Both the position numbers and the translations under genes were made by a program. Of a stretch of DNA of 64,000 nucleotides, positions 1-10,996 are shown one piece after another. The first letter of the stretch is position 1. The number at the start of each line of letters is the position of its first letter. The DNA is from Acidobacteriaceae bacterium. Lineage in GTDB: Bacteria; Acidobacteriota; Terriglobia; Terriglobales; Acidobacteriaceae. The stretch is taken from positions 29,173 to 93,172 of the forward strand of contig PLBY01000082.1 in the NCBI GenBank assembly GCA_003134655.1. The letters are read 5' to 3'. The notes below the pieces were generated by a model that made no database searches, was not told the DNA's origin, and worked only from the letters and a program-made list of their open reading frames with translations.

Positions 1-802
1 CTTGCCCCCTAACTGAACCTGTGGGGGCATCAGCAGGATCGCGTGTTTGCGCGTGTTTACGACCGAGAACAGGACGACCACCTGCTGGCCATTGTCGATC
101 ACTTCGCTAATACCTGTCCGCAAGCGATCCCCCTTGACCTTCTCTCCTTCCTCTCGTTCGCCATGCAGGGCAGGCAGAGGAGCCCGTTCCTGACGCTCTA
201 GCAACTCATCCAACGATCTCGGTTGTGCCTGGCTCACCGCCGGTTCCGGTGGCGAGTTCGGCATATTCGAAGCGCTTGTCCCAAGTGATGTGGAGATCAG
301 TAACGGCTGCCTATCAGCGCCGTTCGTCACCGTGCTATTTGCCATTGGCTGCGCTTTCCCGAGAGGGGTGGTCTGCCCAACCAATGGGAAGGGGACGACT
401 TGTGGTTCAACCAAAAAACTTCCGGACGGTTTGTACTGCAGAAGAAAATCCACCTTGGCGGGAACCGTAGAAGCTCCCCGGCTCACCAGAAGCAAACTGA
501 TTTGCCGGCCGTGGACGCCGGAGATGAGCAAATTGGTTTGGGCGCTTTTTTCAGTGAGCGCTTTCACCAACACCAGCTCCGGTTCTCGCTCTGAATGCTC
601 TACCTGAAACAGCGCAGGGTCGCCAACGGCTACCGAATTCACGGCTTCCGGCATTCGGATCGCAGTCACAAAATGCGCCGCGATCTCTACAATCGTGACC
701 TTCCCGTCCGCCGTAGCTTTTGTCCGCACCTGAGGGTTTACGTTAACCACTTGCGCGTTGCCTACCATCGCCGCCGACAACAACCAGCACATCAATGCTG
801 CT

Positions 803-816
<14 letters not shown>
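1..816 (-). CDS. VirB9/TrbG/CagX-like conjugation protein (partial)
   Basis: An open frame runs from an ATG at 816 on the minus strand to the window edge (272 codons, no stop), so the C-terminus is missing. The N-terminus is a signal peptide (hydrophobic ALMCWLLSAAMVGNAQ). Residues of about 45-115 carry the VirB9/TrbG style pattern: TAIRMPEAVNSVAVGDP, then FQVEHSE, ELVLVKAL, TNLLI and GRQISLLLVS. VirB9-family proteins line the outer-membrane core of type IV secretion channels. The start overlaps the end of the upstream lytic transglycosylase gene by 14 bases, so the two are probably translated from one message. The rest of the transfer operon should lie to the left of the window. The family call rests on motif style only. 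Confidence 0.7.
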
Positions 817-3180
<2,364 letters not shown>

Positions 3181-3198
3181 ATGTGCTACAGTCTAATC

Positions 3199-3666
3199 AT
3201 GATGGCTGCAACCGCACAACGTCCGATCACGCTACCTCAAACCGAGCGCAAGCAAGTGCAAGACCTGGAGGCTATGCTCAGCCGGGGAAGGGCTGCACTC
3301 GTGAGTTCTACAGGCGAGCGGATTGAATTGCCACACACGGTTTACGAGATACTTCGAAGGGTAGTCACCCTTATGGCGCATGGCCACGCAATCACGCTGG
3401 TTCCGGACAATCAGGCTGTGACCACTCAGCGCGCCGCAGACCTCTTGGGAATGTCACGACCCTTCTTCGTCAAATTGCTCGAAACCGGAGCGATGGCATA
3501 CCACCGCGTCGGGAACCAGCGACGAGTGTATTTGCGGGATGTTCTGGCATACGCCCAGAAGCGCGACGAAGAACGCCACGCTGCCCTTGATCGGTTGTCG
3601 CTGGCAGCCGTGGCAGCCGGCCTGTATGACCGCAATACATTTCCTGAAGGCGGCCGGGACGAGTGA
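3199..3666 (+). CDS. Antitoxin with excisionase-like HTH
   Basis: About 155 residues. The C-terminal half contains an excisionase/MerR-like helix-turn-helix (VTTQRAADLLGMSRPFFVKL, then VGNQRRVYLRDVLAYAQ), the DNA-binding module found in antitoxins partnered with PIN toxins. The N-terminal half probably contacts the toxin. An ATG at 3199 or 3202 is preferred over 3181. The stop overlaps the GTG start of the PIN gene at 3663, the usual antitoxin-then-toxin order with translational coupling. It is expected to repress its own promoter in the AT-rich segment just upstream (3140-3190). Confidence 0.8.
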   Translation: MMAATAQRPITLPQTERKQVQDLEAMLSRGRAALVSSTGERIELPHTVYEILRRVVTLMAHGHAITLVPDNQAVTTQRAADLLGMSRPFFVKLLETGAMAYHRVGNQRRVYLRDVLAYAQKRDEERHAALDRLSLAAVAAGLYDRNTFPEGGRDE

Positions 3667-4211
3667 GAGCAGATTTTCCCGTTGTTCTGGACGCATGCGT
3701 CCTGATCCCCATGCCGCTAGCGGACAGCTTGTTGCGGCTGGCAGGCGGTCCCCGGCTCTTTCTCCCGAAGTGGACGGACCAGATCATGGCAGAGGTGAGC
3801 AGGAATCTGCAGGAGAATTTCGGCTTGACTGCGGAGCAAGGAGCTTACCGCGAGAGCGAGATCCGGAAACACTTCGGGGAAGCCTGGGTGGAAGGTTACG
3901 AGGACCTGATTCCCTCCATGACCAATCATGAAAAGGATCGCCATGTCCTCGCCGCCGCGGTCCGCTGCGGTGCGGAAACCATCGTGACGTACAACCTGAA
4001 GGACTTCCCTCGTTCAGCTCTCGCCCCTTACTCCATCACAGCACAGGGCCCTAGTACATTTCTCAGGAACCTGTACGAGTTGGACCGGGACGCGGTGCTT
4101 GGTACGCTGAAACAGCAAGCCGCTGCGATTGATAAATCCTTTGACTATCTGCTGAACAGACTTCGGGTGAACGTCCCCGGCTTTGTTGATACGCTCGCCC
4201 AGCAGAAATGA
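3663..4211 (+). CDS. PIN-domain toxin (ribonuclease)
   Basis: A 182-residue PIN protein starting at a GTG that overlaps the antitoxin stop codon. Acidic residues expected to bind metal are visible: the first Asp in VVLDACVL, a Glu in the helix after WTDQIMAEV, and the pair around DRHVLAAAVRCG and TYNLKDFP. PIN toxins cleave RNA when their antitoxin is degraded. With the preceding gene this forms a type II toxin-antitoxin module that may help hold the accessory region in the genome. Confidence 0.85.
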   Translation: MRADFPVVLDACVLIPMPLADSLLRLAGGPRLFLPKWTDQIMAEVSRNLQENFGLTAEQGAYRESEIRKHFGEAWVEGYEDLIPSMTNHEKDRHVLAAAVRCGAETIVTYNLKDFPRSALAPYSITAQGPSTFLRNLYELDRDAVLGTLKQQAAAIDKSFDYLLNRLRVNVPGFVDTLAQQK

Positions 4212-4513
4212 GATTGCCACAGCTCTTCTGTTCGCCGTCTTCCACGGCGCGACTGATCTGGCGCATTGGTTTTGGGTTTATAGCCACGGGCGCCGCTTAT
4301 GGGTGGCTGCGTTTGTATTCTCAGACAACAACGGCGGCTCGCGGCCAATCGCGCCCTGCGAGACTTCTCAAGAAGCAAGGTGTGGAGATTGAGGCTCACA
4401 AGGGTGTCAGCCTCCAACGTTCGCTTGCGTCCTGCATCGAGTTGGCTAAACTATGGGCGTCCTTCTCCGAGAACAGTGAATTGTGAGAGCGGCGTGATAA
4501 AGGGGGTCAGCAG
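4212..4513. other. Gap after the toxin gene, no supported gene
   Basis: An open frame of 92 codons starts at 4208, its ATG overlapping the toxin stop, and runs to 4486, but its residue composition is not protein-like and it matches nothing I know. A purine-rich ribosome-binding site at 4500-4505 belongs to the next gene. Confidence 0.4.
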
Positions 4514-5491
4514 TTGCAGAAGAAGAGGCGCCTCCGCCCAGGGAAACTCGCGATAAGCCTTCAGCGGCATGCAGGCGATCAAGCCGCTGCGGAAGCTCGG
4601 CGTATCCCCTGGCCGCTCCTTTTGGAAGCCCGCAACCAGTATCTCGATTGGCAGGAGTTCTACTACTGGGTGCGGTCGATCATGGAGAGCGAACATGGCA
4701 TTCCAGACTGGCTATCCAAGAAGCTAGATGAAGCCTGTCCGGGATTTCTGGCAAATGAGAAGCAATACTTAGCCAGACATCCGAACGAAGCTTCCCTGAC
4801 ACCGGTCCGGCTCGGCCACTGGATCGACGAGCACAACTTCAGCTTTGCTCAGCAAGGTGGCTGGCTGCTCGCGATTACCTTTTATGTTGTCCGAGAGTCG
4901 CGGTACCAAAAAGCGTCCGCTTGCTGGTCGGAATCGGTACGGAAGTGGCAAAGAGCAAGGCCGATCCAGTACCCCTCATTTGAAAAATGGCGTGGCGAGG
5001 CCGCGCAATGTGACGAGACCGCCCACCTGCTGCCCCGAGTTCGCAAGCAGAGAGCATGTTTCAAGCTTGTTGACCCGGAACGCCTAGCCCAGGCTGTCTC
5101 ACGTTTCATTGACTGGGAGGCGTTTGCGTACTGGGCTCGACTGGCTCTTGAAGCCAGCGCTTCCCTTCCCGGTGAGGTTGCACACGAGCTTAATTCCCAG
5201 TGCCCCGGTTTTGTGGAATTCAGTGACAAAGAACGGCAGGCGGATCGCCGGATTCCCCAAGACTGGGGTCGCCTGATGCTTTGGATCAGCGATCACTTCT
5301 TTCAGGAGGCCCAGAGAGAAGGTTGGTACGACGCAATCTTGATCTCCGCCCGCAATCATCCCAGAGCCATTCGGACAATGGAATACTGCAATCACTGTGA
5401 GCAGATCTGGGAGTCTGAATTACCTACGCCCTATCCATCGTTCGAGACCTGGCGGCGGGATGCCGATCGCTATGTGGATCTCGCCGATTAG
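4514..5491 (+). CDS. Unknown protein with a duplicated ~130-residue domain
   Basis: A 325-residue protein of no recognised family. The start is TTG at 4514 with an AGGGGG ribosome-binding site 8 bases upstream. Its two halves are clearly related. Each begins with (L/I)DW(Q/E)xFxYW, continues with a helix ending in CPGF, then a W-I-(D/S)-(E/D)-H segment followed by QxGW or REGWYDA, and ends with (I/T)xYPSFExWRxxA. This indicates an internal tandem duplication (about residues 40-160 and 180-320). It is soluble and rich in Trp and Arg. Its last 68 bases overlap the end of the convergent DNA-binding gene. Confidence 0.7.
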   Translation: MQKKRRLRPGKLAISLQRHAGDQAAAEARRIPWPLLLEARNQYLDWQEFYYWVRSIMESEHGIPDWLSKKLDEACPGFLANEKQYLARHPNEASLTPVRLGHWIDEHNFSFAQQGGWLLAITFYVVRESRYQKASACWSESVRKWQRARPIQYPSFEKWRGEAAQCDETAHLLPRVRKQRACFKLVDPERLAQAVSRFIDWEAFAYWARLALEASASLPGEVAHELNSQCPGFVEFSDKERQADRRIPQDWGRLMLWISDHFFQEAQREGWYDAILISARNHPRAIRTMEYCNHCEQIWESELPTPYPSFETWRRDADRYVDLAD

Positions 5492-6695
5492 GAATGGGTG
5501 AAACGTTATCTCCTGCATTGGACAGTTTCTGCGGAACTTCCCCTTTGCTTCCTGACATCAGACCCTTACAGTTCTTCAGGTGCCGAAAGAAGATGTTGCC
5601 GCGCATAGGTCTCTGGCATTTGGGGCATTGTCTTGTGACCAGTGCGTGTTTCTCGTTCACGGGCACTGAAACGTTATCCCTTCCGCTGGACACCCGGAGC
5701 CCGTATTCCTCCACCAGCCAATCGCGAACACCCTGATTCAACAGGACGGGGTTCAGTTGCGGCCCCCATTTTTTGCAGAAAGCTTCAAACGCTCTGTCAG
5801 TAACAAACGTGTCCACGATCTTGAGCTTTCCTTTTGCAATCCACGTGTGTACCTGCTCATCAGTCACACCCAGAAGTTTCGCTGCGTGTTTCCAGGAGTA
5901 TGCTTCTGGTCCATCCCCAAATATTCTGGCGAGTCTTTCAGTGGCCTCTGGTGATGGCGCAAGTTGTTCGACCATTGTTCCCAAAGAAGCCGCTGATATC
6001 CGCGGGTCGCGCACTCTCAAAAAACCATCCGCCACAAAGCGATGGAGTTTCGATGGCCCGACACGCAGCATCTGCTGTAGCGAACGGAACGACCAACCGT
6101 CTTTCACTTTTGCGCTCAGGCCCAGTGCCTTCATGCGGAACCGAACCGCTCCCTCAGAGCGGCCGAGCCGCTGAGCGATTCTGCTCGCCGGCTCATATCC
6201 CGCCAACTCCCACAGTTTCCGTTCTTCCTGCTCGGTCCAGGGCCGACAAAGTGTGCCACTGCCCCGTGCGGCTCTTGGCAGCCAACCCTGCTGCTGGACG
6301 AATCTCCGGAGCGCACGGCAAGGCAGCCCCGGATACAATTCTCTGACGGCTTTGATGGCTTCGCGTTTCTTCCGCCCGCCCTCCCTATAACCATTGCACA
6401 GAAGTTCCCGGATCTCCTCCGGCCAATTGTATGGGTCAGGATGGTTGCCGGTACCGTTCTCTCGGAGGTAGCGAAGCCGCTTCCAGCAGTCTGCGCGAGT
6501 CAACCCCGAGCGAAGTTTTAAGATGCTGTTCGTCGCCTCGTGAATCCCGGGAAGCCCGTGCTTCATCCCCACGAGCAAGATTTGATCGATTTCCGGCAAC
6601 CACGGAAAGGAGCTCTTGCCATTGGCATTTGGATCGCGAGTGCGTTCCATGAGCTGACCCCACTGCTGCACATCGTCTGCCTTGACCACGCCCAT
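5424..6695 (-). CDS. Multi-HTH DNA-binding protein with zinc-finger-like motif
   Basis: A 423-residue soluble protein. Around residues 155-195 there is a SANT/Myb-like or sigma-like HTH (WTEQEERKLWELAGY, then IAQRLGRSEGAVRFRMKALGL). Two further helix-turn-helix-like segments follow (WSFRSLQQMLRVGPSKLHRFV and YSWKHAAKLLGVTDEQVHTWI), both of the excisionase type. Near the C-terminus, CPKCQRP with a downstream HLKNC resembles a CCHC zinc finger. It is probably a sequence-specific DNA-binding protein of the accessory region. I do not recognise a named family. It converges on the duplicated-domain gene. Confidence 0.6.
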   Translation of the reverse strand: MGVVKADDVQQWGQLMERTRDPNANGKSSFPWLPEIDQILLVGMKHGLPGIHEATNSILKLRSGLTRADCWKRLRYLRENGTGNHPDPYNWPEEIRELLCNGYREGGRKKREAIKAVRELYPGLPCRALRRFVQQQGWLPRAARGSGTLCRPWTEQEERKLWELAGYEPASRIAQRLGRSEGAVRFRMKALGLSAKVKDGWSFRSLQQMLRVGPSKLHRFVADGFLRVRDPRISAASLGTMVEQLAPSPEATERLARIFGDGPEAYSWKHAAKLLGVTDEQVHTWIAKGKLKIVDTFVTDRAFEAFCKKWGPQLNPVLLNQGVRDWLVEEYGLRVSSGRDNVSVPVNEKHALVTRQCPKCQRPMRGNIFFRHLKNCKGLMSGSKGEVPQKLSNAGDNVSPIPNRRDPHSDRHPAARSRTMDRA

Positions 6696-7016
6696 GCCTG
6701 GGACATGCTTTCAACTCACCGCTTGCCGGCGGCCACGCAAGTCAAAGTACAGCGATTGCTTTCGTGCTGTTTTCCCCACCGATCGGACATCGACGGATGT
6801 CGAGATCCCCAGTCTTCACGAACACACTAATACACCCACCCAGTGCAACAGCCTTGATCCCCGTGAGAATTGATACCTGCAGGGCGGCTACACTAGCGAC
6901 TCATACATTCACGTAATAACGACTCAATTGGACAACGAAGAGGCCGACTTGAAGGAAGTCTTGCTTCTTGACCGCACAAGGCGCGTCCACTTACGGTAGG
7001 GTCGTTGCTTGCCTTC
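6696..7016. other. Intergenic region, nothing recognised
   Basis: A gap of 321 bases between two leftward genes. No RNA gene, clear hairpin terminator or open frame with coding character was seen. It presumably holds the promoter for the multi-HTH gene and the transcript end of the XRE regulator. Confidence 0.4.
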
Positions 7017-7820
7017 TCATCCGCCCTGCCTTTCCGCCAGTGGCATGACAATGGCAGTGACGCGACCGACTATTTCGGCGTCCATGGGGTAGCGGACTCT
7101 CCGTATTTGTTGCCCTGACTGTGGACCCGGAATGAGGAATAACTGGTTTCCATCGAGATCGCACCAGCTGCAAACACAACTGTCGCGCAGTTCGACGAAA
7201 TAGATGGGGCGCTCGAACTCACTTTGCCAGACGCCGGTTTTTATTGCTTTCTGACGGGAATCGATCTGTACCAAAGAGCCCGGGCGAACCCACGGGTAAA
7301 GGGTATAGTCCTCGAGCCCGATATACCCGAAAACTGAGTTCCGCAAATCGATCTGCTGTAGCAAGGCGACGGGGATTTCTCCCCAGCCTTCGAACATTCG
7401 TGAGACCAGATTGGTCTGCTCCAGGCGGGCTGCACCGCGCAGACCGAGCGGAGCCAGCATCGTCTGTCCAGGCTCCTCGTGTACCGGCCCAACCACATGC
7501 GTTCGTGGAAGATTTAGCGACATATACCCTTTATCTAAATCGCCGAACCTGATTCCGAAAAAAGCCAGAACCTGATCAGGCCTAAGCTCGTAAATGCGGC
7601 TCAGGCTGTAAAGTTTGTAGATACCCGGGGTGAACTTGCCATTTTCTACTTGCGTAAGCCAAGCATGAGATATGCAGTAGTCCTGATTTTTCATCTCTTC
7701 TGCAATCTTGTGGCTTAGACGTTCTACATCGCGCGTTGACAGGCGGGTGCGTACGCGCTCCGCTCTGAGCCGCTTACCAGCTTCCGGGCTCGGTACTGAG
7801 GCCAACATCGAATGGCCCAC
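7017..7820 (-). CDS. XRE regulator with S24-like sensor domain
   Basis: A 267-residue regulator. Residues 10-90 form an enlarged XRE HTH (KRLRAERVRTRLSTRDVERLS, then HAWLTQVENGKFTPGIYKLYSLSRIY). Residues 155-260 resemble the C-terminal fold of LexA/S24 repressors (VRPGSLVQIDSRQK, RPIYFVELRDS, then AEIVGRVTAIVMPL), but the GxSM catalytic serine motif is absent, so it is probably a sensor or dimerisation domain rather than a self-cleaving protease. It is a single-unit relative of the double-unit protein at 8245-9843, from which it is divergently transcribed. Confidence 0.75.
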   Translation of the reverse strand: MGHSMLASVPSPEAGKRLRAERVRTRLSTRDVERLSHKIAEEMKNQDYCISHAWLTQVENGKFTPGIYKLYSLSRIYELRPDQVLAFFGIRFGDLDKGYMSLNLPRTHVVGPVHEEPGQTMLAPLGLRGAARLEQTNLVSRMFEGWGEIPVALLQQIDLRNSVFGYIGLEDYTLYPWVRPGSLVQIDSRQKAIKTGVWQSEFERPIYFVELRDSCVCSWCDLDGNQLFLIPGPQSGQQIRRVRYPMDAEIVGRVTAIVMPLAERQGG

Positions 7821-8244
7821 ATTAGAGATGCGGAATGTTACGTGGAAAGCGGATCTTTGTCCATCAATACCCGTTGTTCTCGGGAAATCCGAACAAAATC
7901 ATGTCGGCTACCTTAATGCTTTTCTGTGCGTATCCGGTGAACAATCTGTTCAGCGGTTGGAATTCCAACCACTCCGCGCCTTTTGTCCCGTCCCTGCAAT
8001 CACTAAACGACACCCGCTGTGGCCCTGTATCTCGCATACCCGGTTGGAAAACTACCCAACTCGCGGTTTGTTGTGACACCAGAAGAGCTGTCGCGCTAAA
8101 TAGAAGTTACTCTGCGAGTAGGTATCTCTGGGGACGCAGCCCAGGGTCTGGGGACCCGCCGCCGCATGTCGGATACAAGTGCGCAGCACAGTTCTTTGAC
8201 GCGCATCGCGCACTACTCGGGAAAGTACAGCGAGGGGTCGGACG
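7821..8244. other. Divergent promoter region
   Basis: A gap of 424 bases between two divergent paralogous regulator genes. It should contain both promoters. A partial inverted repeat around GTTGGAATTCCAAC (7957-7970) could be an operator. No RNA gene was recognised. Confidence 0.4.
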
Positions 8245-9843
8245 GTGCGCCTCCAGGCGAAGTCACAAACGAGTGCGGAACTCGCAGAGCGGGTCAGGTC
8301 GATTCTGGAAACCCGGAATCTAACTCTTTACCAGGTTTCACAGAAATCGGAGGCCATTTATGGGCATGCTTCGCCGTACTTCCTTCCCCACAACTTCTAC
8401 TACGATCTTAAACTGGGAACTTTCAGCCCAAGCGTGTACCAGCTATTCGCCCTCAGCCGGATTTCCGACTATCGACTAGCCGACTGGCTGCATGTTCTGG
8501 GCTTTAACCTCGAAGATATCCCCCGACTGCAGGTTCTGCTTCCGTCGAAACGCACCATCCTCATGGACTCTTCCCTCGGCGATCCCGATGCTTGGGTTCC
8601 TTGGTTTCGAAACAAGCTCGGCAACATTCCCCCTCCGCCCATAGCCCCAATCGGCCAACTCTTGGAGTTCGGCCATCCGGTGCGCCAGCATTCATTGCGG
8701 GAAATGAACTGGGAGAGGTTCTTATACGCCAAAATCGGTCTGCAGGACGCACTTGCGTTCCCAGACCTGCTCCCTGGGAGCATCGTGCGCGTAGATCCGA
8801 GAATTACAGAAGACATCGCGGCAGAGAACGGCAAAACGTCCAACCGGCTGTTCCTTATAGAGCACAGTAAAGGGCTGTGCTGCTGCCGATTGCAGCTTGC
8901 CGGAAAGCACCGTGCTCTGCCCGTCAGCGCGTGCCTCGCTTACGCCCAGATCGAACTGCAACTCCGCAGCGAAGTAAAAATCATAGGGGCCGTGGACCTC
9001 GAAATCCGGCCCGTGATTCGCGCCGAGCATCCCGAAGTTCCCAAGGAACTGGCGAAGCGTTGGAAACCAGCACCGTTGCCACGACCACATCGGAAGCTGA
9101 GCCAATTTCTTCGTAGTGCAAGAATGAGAATGGCTTTGTCATTTCGCGATGCATCTGCGATGAGCCGTCGGATCGCAGACACCCTCGGCGATGAGCGATA
9201 CTTCATGTCTGCCAGTTCTCTATCCGACTACGAAGCACGCGACACTCCTCCACGTCATTTTCACAAGGTCATTACCCTCTGCTTGCTTTATGCGGTGCAC
9301 CTCCGCACATTCTTGGACACCATCGGCATTGCGCCGGAAGAAGCGGGAAAAGAGTCTATCCCGGACCGTTTCATTCCGAGGGAATTGCCCGCCGGATTTC
9401 ATGGCTCCCCAGTCGAAACTGGTGAGCCCGATTGGGAGGGATTTCTTGGAGAACTACTTCGTCAATGCGGAGACATTCCGCTATTCCTGCGAGCATCGAT
9501 AGGAGCGATCTCTGGCTTGGCATTCCCCTCCCTGCGCGATTTTTACTGGGTTGGTGGAGTCCGGAATTCCCTTCACCCCTACCTCAGCAACGGACTGCTC
9601 GTCACCGTGGATCGGAACAAGAAGAAACCGCTCCACTCCACCTCAAAGCCTCTGTGGCAGCAGCCGCTCTATGTCGTCCTCAAGCGCGATGGCACATACC
9701 TTTGCGGGTGTTGCGGCCGTGAGAATGGGATGCTTGTCATCCACCATTACTCCCAGCACTTCCATCGGCCGGAAGAGTTTCGCATACACCACGATGCCGA
9801 GGTGGTAGGGCAGATCGTCACAATTGTGAGAAGGCTTCCGTGA
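8245..9843 (+). CDS. Tandem-duplicated XRE/S24-like regulator
   Basis: A 532-residue protein built of two head-to-tail copies of the HTH plus S24-like architecture seen in the 267-residue regulator at 7017-7820. Unit 1 (residues 1-255) has the HTH around LTLYQVSQKSEAIYG and the sensor around LLPGSIVRVDPR. Unit 2 (about 280-532) has the HTH around FRDASAMSRRIADTLGDER and the sensor around LSNGLLVTVDRN, ending in AEVVGQIVTIVRRL. Neither unit has the catalytic GxSM serine. A fused pseudo-dimer of a repressor would bind an asymmetric or two-part operator. Its target is unknown; the lasso-type cluster starts 1.15 kb downstream on the same strand. Confidence 0.72.
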   Translation: MRLQAKSQTSAELAERVRSILETRNLTLYQVSQKSEAIYGHASPYFLPHNFYYDLKLGTFSPSVYQLFALSRISDYRLADWLHVLGFNLEDIPRLQVLLPSKRTILMDSSLGDPDAWVPWFRNKLGNIPPPPIAPIGQLLEFGHPVRQHSLREMNWERFLYAKIGLQDALAFPDLLPGSIVRVDPRITEDIAAENGKTSNRLFLIEHSKGLCCCRLQLAGKHRALPVSACLAYAQIELQLRSEVKIIGAVDLEIRPVIRAEHPEVPKELAKRWKPAPLPRPHRKLSQFLRSARMRMALSFRDASAMSRRIADTLGDERYFMSASSLSDYEARDTPPRHFHKVITLCLLYAVHLRTFLDTIGIAPEEAGKESIPDRFIPRELPAGFHGSPVETGEPDWEGFLGELLRQCGDIPLFLRASIGAISGLAFPSLRDFYWVGGVRNSLHPYLSNGLLVTVDRNKKKPLHSTSKPLWQQPLYVVLKRDGTYLCGCCGRENGMLVIHHYSQHFHRPEEFRIHHDAEVVGQIVTIVRRLP

Positions 9844-9924
9844 TTCTTCAACCCAAGTCTAACTCGCGGGCAAGAAACCCCTATAGCGATGCGCGTGTTG
9901 AGTCGAGACCTGGAGAAGTGAGAA

Positions 9925-10644
9925 TCACGTCTGCCCTTCCGATTGGCTAACCAGAGGAACACTCGGCTGGGGACCAAGTTCTGCCTTGGGCGCGGAGCCA
10001 GACGTGGAGCGGAGGCGCCCAGGAAGTTCCCTGATCGCATATCCGGTAAGGGCAGACATGATGGACCCGGCGATGGTCAGGAGGAGCGAGCCGGCGTAGC
10101 GCGAAAACCATCCAAAGCTGGAGGACGTTTCAGCCGGAGCGCTGCCTGTCCCTTGCCAAGACAGCGAGAGCCCACTGTGCCGCGCGGAGACAGAGAGGGC
10201 GCGCTCCGTGTTATGGGTAAAGTCCCCGCTGATGGTGTCCTCCTGCATCGTGGCATCATCAGGCTCGATCCGCACACGGACATTATGCTGGCCGGAGCGC
10301 ACCAGTATGATCTGTGACAAGCTGCCCTGCACCGAGTCGGTGGGAATCAAACCGAATCTCTTTTTTACGGAGCCGGTGACTTTGCCGGAATAAACGAGGT
10401 CACCGTCAACCCATACCGAGACCTGCGCGTTGTGGAAACCGTGTTGCACCCTCAAGTGCAAGCTGGCATCCTTTGCGGTAAACGCAGTGTATAGCGCCAT
10501 GAGCAGAGCGGCGACCAAGAACAAGCCGAGTACAACCCGAGCCTTGACAGGCACGCGCGCGGCCCCCTGGCGGGCATGTTGGTAGAGTAACGAAGCTTTG
10601 GCGTGAAGATGTGCTATGTGCTCGCGGTTCATGGGGATGGTCAA
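9925..10644 (-). CDS. Two-TM membrane protein of unknown function
   Basis: A 239-residue protein. There is one hydrophobic segment near residues 36-54 (ARVVLGLFLVAALLMALYTA), a soluble beta-rich middle (VSVWVDGDLVYSGKV resembles a PEGA-type surface domain), and a second segment near residues 185-205 (YAGSLLLTIAGSIMSALTGYA). The topology suggests that the middle part is periplasmic and both ends are cytoplasmic. No family is recognised. It is convergent with the regulator gene at 8245-9843 and divergent from the ABC exporter, so a link to peptide export or immunity is only a positional guess. Confidence 0.6.
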   Translation of the reverse strand: MTIPMNREHIAHLHAKASLLYQHARQGAARVPVKARVVLGLFLVAALLMALYTAFTAKDASLHLRVQHGFHNAQVSVWVDGDLVYSGKVTGSVKKRFGLIPTDSVQGSLSQIILVRSGQHNVRVRIEPDDATMQEDTISGDFTHNTERALSVSARHSGLSLSWQGTGSAPAETSSSFGWFSRYAGSLLLTIAGSIMSALTGYAIRELPGRLRSTSGSAPKAELGPQPSVPLVSQSEGQT

Positions 10645-10996
10645 TTTTCGCCCGGAGGAGGGGGTCAGCTCCAGTTACCAAGGTGTAGGTTAAAATCTCT
10701 TGCACACCGGTCACCACGATTCGTGCAGCTCTCCGCGAATCGGGGCTTCTCGCGAATAACGATTTCTACGTCATCGCTGCCACCCTGAGTCTCCTCGTTA
10801 CCAGTTCTCTACCCGTGCGCACCGTTTTGTCGGGTTTCCGGACAAACAGCATGCGACCCACGCCAAAGAATTCGCCCATTGCCGGGGAAACACCCGCGAC
10901 TTGATCGAAAAGCGAACAGTCACCACATTCTCTGGACGGGACCATCGTATCTACCTATCCTCGATTTCGAGGTGAGGCAGTTGTCCACTCTCTTCT
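10645..10996. other. Promoter region upstream of the lasso-type cluster
   Basis: A gap of 352 bases between the divergent two-TM protein gene and the ABC exporter gene. It is the likely site of the main promoter for the biosynthetic operon. No RNA or strong hairpin was recognised. Confidence 0.4.

Noticed and set aside
4208..4486. Gene overlapping the PIN toxin stop by an ATGA
   Set aside because: Low-complexity, non-protein-like residue use and no recognisable domain; the overlap may be chance.
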